From the NCBI GenBank assembly GCA_034509495.1, contig CM067522.1:18590928-18654927 (forward strand): a DNA stretch of 64,000 nucleotides, in the 5' to 3' direction. Of this stretch, positions 45,771 through 58,000 are shown piece after piece. Below the pieces are notes generated by a model, which was not told the origin of the DNA, did not search any database, and worked only from the letters and a program-made list of their open reading frames with translations. Source of the DNA: Acestrorhynchus altus. Lineage: Eukaryota; Chordata; Actinopteri; Characiformes; Acestrorhynchidae. The stretch's first letter is position 1. Each line of letters opens with the position of its first letter. The position numbers and the translations under genes were made by a program.

Positions 45771-47482
45771 TTTGCTTTGGCCACATTTCTGGTCCTTCTT
45801 GTCAAAGCAGAGTTCTGAGGTTCTGCAGGTTCCTCTGTTGGTCAGAAAAACAGCAACTCTAACCATCAGCCAAACCGCAGCCTGACACCGATCTTCAAGT
45901 GAGAGTCAAGACCACACTCTCTCGTTCACGTCTGTTTTCTTTAACGTGACTCTGACTCCAATCACGCTTCATTAGGATTCCCCTTCCTTTCTGTTTTGAG
46001 TGAAAGTGAAAAGGAGCTCCAGACTGAGTAGAGCTGAACCTGAACCTTTACCTTACATTCAGATAAGCTTCACTAACACGTTTAAAAAACTGTGGCTGGA
46101 TTTAACAGATAATATTAAAATGACACTGATTTGGGCATCTAAAGCTTAAAGAAGTTCCTCAGAAGTTTAGTATTTAAAAAACATTATTCTCCACCAGAAA
46201 TAATACAATTCTCCATTAAACACCATCATTCTCCACCACAAACACCACAATTCTCCATCAAACACACAATTCTCCACCACAAACACCCCAATACTTCACC
46301 AAGCACCTGCTTTCTCTACCAAACACCTTCAATCCATATCAAACATCATTCTTCACCAACCTCCAGCATTCTCCACGAAAGACACCACCATTCTCCAACA
46401 AATACCACCAATTGTAACCAAAAACATCACCACTCTCAACCAAATAGCATATATTTCCACCAAATACACCATCTTTCTCCACCAAACACCATCATTCTCC
46501 ACCAAACACCACCACTCTCCACCAAACACCACCATTCTCCACCAAAAAACAGCATTCTATACCAAATACCATAGATGTTATTAGCAGCAGTGCTGCTAAA
46601 GATTGAGACCCTCTCTTGCCAACCCAGTAACAAAGAACAACCACACAATATACAATCCAAAATTAAGCACTGCACGCTTTGAGGATTTACTGGGCAAACC
46701 AAAGTTGTAACTGATACCCAAATGCCCCAAACATCTTAATCTGACATTATCATACTCAAAATGACGACAGCGGGTGTGTGCTGCATGGCATTGTTTAGTG
46801 ACCACTGATGGCACACGGTGTAATGACTGACTTATTATCCAACTGAAACTTAAGAAAGGTCACAACTTTAAGTGGGAGGAAAGTGCTGAATTCAGAAGAA
46901 GAGAAACAGAATCACTCTCTTAATTAAGGTGGTGCAAAGCAAAACAAACCAGTCACATAATCCGTTTGGGTTTCATTACCTGGTTAAAGCGATAGTTCAA
47001 ATAAACATACAAATCCTTGCATTTACTCACAACTGTAGCAACAGAAGCCTGTACCCCACCAATCAGCACGGTGCCAACGGCACCACTAAATCTCCACATA
47101 CAGCAAGTTATTATTCGATGCAAGAACAGAACCGCTGGAACAGAACAGTCTAGCATATGTTCCCTTAAATTGAGCGAAGGTTCTTTAAGGATGACGTTTA
47201 CAGTAAACGATCACTTTAAAATTGCAACAGATCAGAGGAACAGCTTTGAGTCACAGTGCACGCGTCCCCAGCTGTGGTACAATGGGTGAGATGACTTTGC
47301 TGATTTTACTGAATTACAGTTGCCTCGGGCAAAAAGGTCCAACACATCGCCCTGGTATTGTTCCTGCTCCGGTGCCACCCTGCCATCTGAGATCCATCCC
47401 ATAATACACCGTCTGAGTGTGTGGATGCTGTGTACATGATACGGGCACTGCCCCAAGAAATGGGGATAAATGGGAGCGTGAG

Positions 47483-47528
<46 letters not shown>

Positions 47529-48319
47529 ACTGGAAACCAGGTTAAACTCATTCATGCCTACAGAGAACATGGCCGGCTGCGGAATGACAAAGACTGGCCT
47601 AAATCTGCCACCGGCCAGGGCACTAAACTGGTGGTGGGTGACCGTCAAACATTTGAATACAACAAACGGACAAGTGCTTTCTAGTGTTTCAAACAGCTGG
47701 CACTGCCCTATCCAAGTTCAGATCCTATGTATTCCAATTCATACCAGTTTGTTTCTGAGAGGCACAACTCAAAAACTGCTCCTGTTACTCAGGGTGTTCC
47801 CCAAGGCTCTGTTCTCGGTCCCTTGCTTTTTCTTATCCATATCCTAACCCTTCAGAACATCATCAATCGTCACGGTCTGATTTCTCATTATCAGGCCAAA
47901 CACTCAAATGTATATGTTTATTTGCTGTATTGTAACAAAATGAGCTGCTGCTTTTAAAGGTACCATAAATGGCTCTTTAAAGAACCACTTGCATAAAGTA
48001 CAATTTTTACTTAGGACCTTTACATCATGTGAAGGTTCCTATGATCTGTAAAAGGTTTTTCTAAGAATTCACTTTGAAGTACCCTGAAGTCTAAGAGCCT
48101 AGGTCTGATAGGACTCATTTGCATGTTGTTAAACTAATTAGCATGCGAATTTTGATTCGCTGAGGTCACATGAGTTACGTATGAGACGTTCTGTCTGGTC
48201 CAATTGTCCTGATTAGGCTTTTGGAGTCGTCTGAATAGCCTGATTACGTTTACTCACAGATGCACACACATGCACACACGCATACATACACACACATCCA
48301 CACACACGCACACGCACAG

Positions 48320-48351
<32 letters not shown>

Positions 48352-48421
48352 CTCAGACTTTCAATAACACTAAAATAGCTGACTGACAAGTGAATGCGCT
48401 CAAACACGTAATCATGAAAAT

Positions 48422-48495
<74 letters not shown>

Positions 48496-51400
48496 TCACT
48501 CACTCACTCACTCAGTGCAGGGTGGAGAGCAGCAGGCATCAGTGAGTGACAGGCAGCTCACTGAAGCTGGCGTGTTTAAACAGGGTATGATGTTTAACGA
48601 GGTGATTAGAGACGTTTCTCTGCTGATTATGTCCCTTTAAACTGCCTGATATTCCCACATTCCCACTTACTCTGACAGCTTGGAATCTCACAGTACTTCC
48701 AGTCGAGTGTATGTTCATGTTCTGCAACGTAACACCATGGCCGAACATCTCCATCTGGATTCCTGTGTACAAGAGAGAGAATGCTACAGGTTACTACAGG
48801 ACACTACACCAGTATTATAGATTACAGTAGTTTACTACAGGACACTACACCAGTATTATAGATTACTGTAGTTTACTACAGGACACTACACCAGTATTAT
48901 ACATTACTATAGTTTACTACAGGACACTACACCAGTATTACAGATTACCATTGTTTACTACGGGACACTACACCAGTAATATACATTACTGTAGTTTACT
49001 ACAGGACACTACACCAGTATTATACATTACTATAGTTTACTACAGGACACTACACCAGTAATATACATTACTATAGTTTACTATGGAACACATATTTTAA
49101 GTGTAAATAGAGACAATGTCTCAGAAGGAAGATCCTGTTTATGGAGTGTATGTTCGATTTTCTGCCCCTCCCTGGCTTAATCACCCATGTCCACCCCTGA
49201 GCCTAGCTGAGATTGAAAACCTGCGGAATGTCTTTATTCTAGTCCAGACACAGACCTGTCCAACGGTGCATCCTTTATTCTCCTTTTTCCCCTCTGAGGC
49301 ACAGTCTCAGATCAACATCGGAAAAGAAACACCTTAAATTCCCATTTATGCTCTTTCATGTTCAGACTAACAGCTGGAAACCGACCGATCTGTGCTCTGA
49401 TGTTTACCGTATAAACATACACAGGTCGTCTGCACCTTTACAACAAATCACCAGCACCTTCGGGCTTATTAAACTGTGTGTAAATTCCAGGTTGTAATCT
49501 TTCTATTTGTCTTTGTTCTTCTCTTTCATCCTTGGTTTAAAGTGGAAACTGAATAATTCATAGAAGACACTAAATAAATCATAGTAGATACTGAATAATT
49601 CATAGTAGATACTGAATAATTCATAGTGGATACTGAATAATTAATTCAGGAGATATTAAATATTTCCTAATGGACAGTGAATAATTCAATGTGGATATGA
49701 AATAATCCAAAGATTATTTCATAATTCATCATGGATACTGAATAACTCACAATAGATACTGCATAATTCATCATGGATTCTCAATAATAAATACTGGAAA
49801 TTAAACAACTCATAGTAAATAATAAATCCATTATATTACATCAATATTAACTGTAGATACTGGAAAAAAAAATCAATGTTGTTATACTGAAAAATAAGCT
49901 CTAAGCATGAAGGTATACGAGGTGTATTTAAATATTATAGGAAGATATCAAAAATAATAACTGTAAATTCAAGTAGAGTCCATCCTCCGTGCGTGCAGAG
50001 AGGTTTAAAAAACCTTCAAATGGTGTATCAGTTACAGACGAGACAAAACTGTCCTGCGGTTCAGGAACAAATAAAATAAAAAAGTGAGCCCTGCTGTCTC
50101 GGGTCGACGTCTCAGGCACTCTGCATCTCCACTGTCAGGAAAAAAAACGATAATTACCAGCAAAAGCTATTCTTCTCCTCTTTGAGCGGGACACAATAGC
50201 AGATTGGGGGCCGTGGCCCGGAGCGAGGCCGATCTGATTTCAACCATTGTGACTGAAACGGTGAAGGGTGTCTCCCTCTCTTTTCTTCTCCGATCAAAAA
50301 CACTTTCCACCACATTCTCGTCCTCGCTCTCTCCACAGAACAGCACATTCAGCCCCGCGCCTCTTTATGCAGACCTTTCTCAGCTGCTTTGTTCGGGGAA
50401 ATTTAAGCCCAGGTTGGAGCTGAATTAACCAGGCAGACTACTCCCTCCTCCTGCTCTTCTCCCTGCTCGCTGTCGGTGGTGTCGGAGCCTCCAGTGCACT
50501 CCAGTCCACTTAGGTCTTTTATTAATATTTCTAAAAGGTAATAACCTCTCTTTAGTCTACCGTTCAAAAGTTTACAATCAAGACACTGTTATTCTACTCA
50601 ACCACTACGAACCTTACGGTGCTCACAATAATTCAGACTAGACATCAAAAGATTTCAAGATGTTTTGGAGAATTCTGTAACTGGTAATAAACTTACTGGA
50701 CAAAACGTTAGTCACCTTATGGTGGTAGTAATCAGGTGGCACTGTATGAGCTGGACTGGACTATAAATACCCGTGGGATATGCGATAGGATTCATAGACT
50801 GAGAAGAATCTATGGAAGAGTCTATGGAACAGGTGTGAAGAGCTGAATGTGCAGGTGTGTGGAAGTGTATGCTCAGATATACCAACAGTGGCAGAAATCC
50901 CAGCCTACTGTACATTCTCATCAGGATTGTGGCTGAAAGATGAAACTGATGGACAGGGACCACTGGTATGCTTCACTGCTTGTGAAAGAAAATCGTTTAT
51001 CTCCCAAGCAAACATTGAACTTAATGTTGGTCCTTCACACAGAGAACTGTAGATCATCAACCTGTGGAGCAGAGTGGCACACCAGAGGCCTTTTCAACGG
51101 AGACTTTCCTGTAGACTGGGATTTTTGCCACTGCTGGTAGACTTGTATGAGCGTACACTTCCATACACCTGCACCTCCTTCCTTCATTGGCTTTCCCAAA
51201 GTGCACTCACTCCTTTGAGACAATCATTTTTATTACATATCAGAGACATTTACTGCACTCGAGCTACGAATCCCATCACACATCCTCTCTATGCCACCAA
51301 CTACCACCAACACGTAAGGCTTATGATGTTTTGTAATTATCTATATTCACTTTCTTTTACATAGTACTTGTCTTGCCGTATTTACATGTTCCTTAGGTCC

Positions 51401-51544
51401 TAGAATCCAGCTCCAAGAAGCAACCAAAGGAGCTCTCAGTGCATGTTTACTGCTCTGTCCTCATGTACATGGGGGAGGGGCAAAATGACATCACTGTCCC
51501 AGATATTGAGTAACAGGGGAAACCGAGAAAGGAGGGGCTGTGTG

Positions 51545-51576
<32 letters not shown>

Positions 51577-53320
51577 TCACATGGTGTTACAAATTATTAA
51601 AGGACATTTACGGTGTATTATTATAAACATCCTTCTCAATCTAATCATTACAAATAACTCATCACAATGTTAGCATTTTCAGCGTCAGAACATTCCGGAT
51701 GATCATTTCCAACAGCATGTCTGAGATGTTAAGTGTTAAAAGTTAGTCCTTATAAATTGTAGGCACAAGTAAAAACTATTTTTGGCGAATAAAAGTCAAA
51801 CTACAAAAACATTCTACAAAATTGGCCTAGGGTTCTAAAGGATAATCTGCAGTCTGGAGTCTCTTCAAAGGGGTTGTAAACAAATAACAATATTAGATTT
51901 GAGTACGTGATTGTGAATGTGTGTCAGCAGGGGTGAGCCGATAGCCTCATTTGATTTTGGCTTTGACTCGGCGAGTACAGCGGCTGATTTGCATGGCTTT
52001 TTGAATACTGCGCTGCCATACGCACGCCTGCATGTGAACACTAATGTCGAGGGCACTGGGGATCAGATATGGCCTCATAGTGGAGGTCAAGCAGCCATGT
52101 TTGTTTCATTGTTTGGACATGAGGAAATACATACAGTCTATATGTATTATCAATACTGTCACCGTTAAAAACCTTGTTTTCAAAACAGAAACTTTTATTT
52201 ATTATCCATTTCTATTAGTTCATACATCATGAACATGAACAGAAATTGAGATACAAGGTTTTTGGAAGGTTGAGCATTTCAACTTTGGAATCATCATTCC
52301 CAATTCAACAGTTTGGGATCATCACTCCAAAATCAGGAATGGCCAATCCAAAGTTCAAATTCCCTAAAGATTTAAATCAACTTTACAGGAGAACGAAAAA
52401 ACTTACTTTTCAATGGAAGTCAACGTAAAAACGACTGTAGAATTACCAGATTCACAAGATTTTTGGAAAGTTCACCATTTCAACTTTGGAATCACCATTC
52501 CAAGCTTCAAAATCCCAACACCAAAGTTTGGAATCACCATAGTAACATACATTATCTTCAATACAAAATTTCTACACAATCAACAGTGCAGAATCAAAGA
52601 TAGCTAATCCAAAGTTCACATTCCAAAGCTTTAAATCCCACTCAAAAACAAGGAATCCTCATTCGAAAGTTCAACATCAATTTTAGGATGAGTTGGAAAG
52701 GAAAAGACCTTCTTAACTTTCAGAGAAAGTTGATGTAGAAAGATTTTGTTCCAAGTACTTTTGCAACATTTCTATTGGTCTATTCATCATTAAAGTCCGA
52801 TACAATATAAACAACATCATTTACATTATCGGCCTTGGCCTGGTGGTTGGGGTACCAGCCTTATGACTGGAAGGTTGGCAGTTCGAATCCCTGCATTGGT
52901 AGGACATGACTGAAGGCAAGGCACTGAACTCCCCAGCTGCTCCCCGGGCACTGAGGATAGGACTGCCCACTGCTCCGGACACGTGTGAATTCACTAGTGT
53001 GTACGTGTGTATTACTGTGTGTAGATGGGTTCAGGGGTCCGCATAACACAGTGGGTCAAATGAGTATAATTACTTCTATTACTATCAAAAAGACAAAGAG
53101 TGAAAAAGGTCAAAATGGAGGTATAAAGGTCTGCATATCTTATCCAGAGATGTATGTATGTGTACTTTTAAGTCTTTAGGATCCCTGTGACTTTCTTTCC
53201 CTAAACATACATGAAAACACAGCAGTACAGGCTGTAACAGGTACGTTTCATGACTTCATTTAGTCCAGACTGCTGAGGGGGTTCTACGGGGTCAGATGGT
53301 GATCAGCTTTAGTTCATCCT

Positions 53321-53366
<46 letters not shown>

Positions 53367-53452
53367 GCTGAGGGGGAAATAGCTGACATAGACAACAGAG
53401 AGAACCTGCACAGCTTTGATCACCAAACACACTTCAGCTAAGCCTGCAGGGC

Positions 53453-53487
<35 letters not shown>

Positions 53488-53999
53488 AGTTAAGGCGCTG
53501 TGGCCAGTCACAGCAAGTGAATGAGTGAGTGTCTGATCCTTTCATGTGTTTCCATAATAACAGGATCAGGATCTGTCCTGTGGGACTGAAGGTTAAAGGA
53601 ACATCCCCTCATTTTTCACTCTAATCTCTATCTGCAGCATCTGCATCCTCCTGTCCACTACCACCCACAGCCACTCCACCACACTCAACCTCCGCCTGCG
53701 AAACTCCAAACTCGCTTTTAACAGAAGACAATCAGTATTCCCAACTTCCAAAATCTGGAATTAAAACACTGGACAAACTTAATATTCCAAAGCTCAAAAT
53801 CAGGAACCCACAATCCAAAAGTCTTACATTCCCATTCAAATAATTTGAAATCCCATTCATAAACCAGGAAGGTTTAAAATCATGATTCCTAACTTTCCAA
53901 AATCCAAATTTACACATGGAGTCCCTATTATAATCTTTAAAACTCTCATTCCAAAGTTTGGAATGCCCATTCCAAACTGATTTAAAGGTTCAGTATGTC

Positions 54000-54067
<68 letters not shown>

Positions 54068-54782
54068 CTCTCTCTCTCTCCCTCTCCCTCCCTCCCTCCC
54101 TCCCTCCCAGGCTGACAGCAGCTGTTCTGGTTTGGATGTTGTTCAAAAGCTTTCTATTTAACGGCCTCTTTCCTAACGTTCTAAATCATAAAACTGACGA
54201 TAAACTCTGGGAATTTTGGCACCTGAGTGCTCCATAAAACACCAAAAACATCAGACACAACACACACTCCTCCACACAGAAACAATTACTGCATTATTAC
54301 AGTTTTATTACACTTTCAGTTTTACTCTACTGTACTTATTACACCTTACAGTATCTGCAGACACACCGTTACATTCATGGTGTTTCAGAATCGGAGATGA
54401 TACTTTCACTCGGTCTGTAGTCTGATGCTGAATTCTGTGCTGACGATGGATGAAAGGTTCTCTTCTAAAGATTCTTCCAGGAAGGTGATTAGTGCAGGAG
54501 TTGCTGCACAGCAGAACCGTACTCCACCACTCCAACGTCTGATCAATCACCCTGAAGCTCTTTTATAATCAGACGGGGGGAACACAGACCATGTTCAGAC
54601 TGGTGAAAACAGGCCTCCACTGAACTTCCACTAATCCTTCGCGCCCAAACCAAATAAATTATTAATAACCACAATATATCTCCACTCCACAATATATCAC
54701 TCCTGCTCTGATATGAATGTCTTCCCCCAAAAATCAATCATCTTTTATTATCCATTCAAACGTCTTTTTTGTTTTTCACACA

Positions 54783-54874
<92 letters not shown>

Positions 54875-55008
54875 GCAAACAGGAATGTGTGAGTGTAAAG
54901 AAAACACTGGTGTCTCAGGCTGTGCTCGTCTTTTGGCTGTAATCTCAGTGTCTGCCTCTCCAATCCCCCTTCAGCTCACATCTTATACAGTCTACTGAGC
55001 ACACACAC

Positions 55009-55048
<40 letters not shown>

Positions 55049-58000
55049 CCAATGATCAACCATAACATTGTGACCATCTCCTTATTTCTACATTCAATGT
55101 CACTTTGTAATTCTATAATTACGGACTGTAGTCGCCCTGATTTTCAATGGGTGGTGGGTCACTCTGAGCAGAGCAGTTTAGTGACAGTTTAGTTAGCGTG
55201 TGTTTCACTGATATGAGTGGAGCAGACACAGCAGTGCTGCTGAAGTGTTTAAAACACCACCATGCCAGTGTCACTACAGTGCTGAGAATGACCCACCACC
55301 CACATACATCATCACTGAAGATAAGGGTGGACGGAGGAGAATAGAGTCTGCAGAGAAACAGACGGACTACAGTCTGTAATTATAGAACTACAAGGTGCTC
55401 CTGTATGATCAGAGGAGCTGATAATATGGACAGTGAATGTAGAAACAAGAGGTGGTCATAATGTTGTGCTTGATCTGTGTGCGCCACCACTTTGCCCCCT
55501 TCCTGAAGCTTTAACACTCAAACAGAACTTCTGCTGCCTTTCTAACAAAGCCTATCAGCAGCTCTCTCTGAACATCTGGATGATTAACTAAGTGATACGT
55601 CGTATTAAAGAGTTCTGAGTAAATGTCAACTCTGCTGTTACTACTTTCTGGCCAGTTTAACCAAGTTAATGTGGGTTACAATTGTAATTAATTACAATAA
55701 TCCCATTATAAAAGTAATTAATAATGTCATATCTAATGATTTACTGTAATTATCTTCATTATTATCTCACTACATTTCATTATTATCCAGTTTAATGATG
55801 TACTGTAATTCATTACAACAATCTCATTATATGACAATAAATACAATAAAGTCTCACATGTAATCATGATAATGTATTATTCATTGTAATTAGCTGTAGT
55901 ACACTCATTATTATGTGTCATTATTGTGGATAATCACAATTAATTAGCTTGTTGTTGTATTATTTACTGTATTTCACAGCAATTATCTCATTTTAATTAT
56001 GATAATCTACTGTAATTAGTGTCTTAAATGCATTATGTATAATTTATTATGTAAATGTAATTATTGTATAATTGTTATAATCTATGCGCAATGAATGATG
56101 TCAATCTATCGTATCTAATTTTTATAATCTATGTGTAATTATGTCAAATTTTTGTGAGTGATTAATTGTTCTAATCTATTTTTTGTTATTTAATCTATTT
56201 TTATATAAAATTAATGTCAATTAATTAATGCCTCAAATTGCTATAATATTATTTCTATGTGTAATTAATCATGAAAATCTAACTATTAACTAAATAATTT
56301 GTATAATATTATTACGTATAATTATTTAGATTGTTTTGATTTGCTATAATTAATGATGATCTCATTATATATTAATTTCTTGGTTCCCACTTCAGTGTTC
56401 TGCACAGACCACTTCATATAAGAATCGATAATAACGAGAACAGAGAAATGAGAAGAGCTGCAGTGTGGACTCGGAGTGTGAGACATGCTGGTCAGGGAGT
56501 GTCCTGCAGTGGTTGGGGGGGCGTCTGGGAGCACCGAGGGGTCTCTGCTTGTGTAAACTCTGCAAAGCTCGGCTGGATTCACCCGATGACAGGGGGCCCC
56601 GCACCGTCGTCAGACGCTGGAGAGCCGGGTTCTCCACAAAACACACACAACCTCCTCTCTCTGACCGGCCCAAATAAACACCCCTCACAGCGTCCCGAGC
56701 TGTGTTTACTTTAAACAACAACTGAAGCCTGGAGCTTTTAAACAGATGTGTACTGAGATCAAAAACAAGCATTATTAATAATCAGACAGATACAACAGCC
56801 TGACTCAGCGTGTAAACACTGTAAACACTGTATCTGACAGGAACTGGAAACCAGGACAGCAGCCTTTGCTGTCAGTGTGGGAGGGTCTCTGAGACAGTTG
56901 TGCTTTCGATGGTTGGAGAATGGGGATGGGGCGGAGGCCAGTACATCATCTGTTTAAACCATGAGCGATTATGAGTGTTGCCATAACTCCCATTTATATT
57001 TCAACCAGTGATCCGTTTGACCATAGACAAGACTATCGTCCCAAAAGAGCTTTGATCTCGGGCCTGTGTGCTATTTTTCTATTTTTATCGGCTCTGCGAC
57101 GAGGGGACAGTGTAGTCTGGAGCCCTGCCCTGTATGTGTCACTCACAGATCTGATTCACAGGGTAGTGTTACGAGTGACATGTGTGAATTTGCTGGGCTG
57201 AAAAGCTGTGTTGGAAAGTAGGGCTGGATGATACGACTCAAAATCTCAAAACTCAAAGAGAAATATGAAAAACATGATGAAATCCTTGACAAAATTAATT
57301 GCCACAGCAGAAACACAGCAGGCTGCATGTTTAAACGGTAACCATTAATTACGATGTTTCTACAACATAATTCGAAAAAGACTGTACTCTGTAGAGTGTC
57401 GTCCAACTGGAAACCAAACTATTTCCACATAAACAACCCCCTCGTCTTTCTGGGAATTAAACCGTACACGTGGTAACCTGGGCAACGGATGCAATATTAT
57501 GATAGATTTTGTACAGGACATAAAAAAATAACCCTATCTTGATTTATTAATATTAATAATATATTGCCCTCGACTACAGTCGTTTTTCAGCAGAATTACA
57601 TAGTTTGTGAGTTATAGGTCCAGGTCCTGAGAGGACAGTTTCTGGGTCAGGACCATGGTCCACCTATTAGTGACCTCTGCTCCATATTCTATATGGTGCA
57701 CAATCAATTACTGTATGAACAATTTGATCATTTTAATAATCCAGTATTTTTTTGTCCTATTATTTGTATTGTATTGATTTTGTATTTAGTATTTATATTT
57801 TAATAATAAGTTTAGTGTTTATTATTCAGAAGACCATTTATTAATTTTCTACAGAATAAAATGAACATAATTTTGTTCGATTCTTAGCAGAAAACATTCT
57901 ATATAATTAAAAACAATATATTTATTTGTATTTATTTAAACCAAATATTTACATTTATTTACACTAAATTATTTATACCAAAATATTTAAACTATTCAAA

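Larger units (their letters stand above)
38189..48670 (-). other. Large kremen1 intron within the ectodomain
   Basis: A 10.5-kb intron with no recognised exon. It contains the (TC)n acceptor tract, a MITE, the inverted duplication, many microsatellites, a Tc1 relic, GC-rich degenerate repeats, TGGAGAATG arrays and a LINE fragment. The stretch 42.73-43.1 kb is non-repetitive. Confidence 0.75.

Noticed and set aside
54003..54240. (TC)n followed by CCCAG and an open frame, resembling an acceptor plus exon
   Set aside because: The downstream peptide (ADSSCSGLDVVQKLS and beyond) matches nothing recognised, and the strand is opposite to kremen1.
56392..56772. 126-codon minus-strand frame in a unique G+C-richer stretch
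   Set aside because: Overlapping frames are open on both strands, with no motif or splice pattern tying it to a gene.
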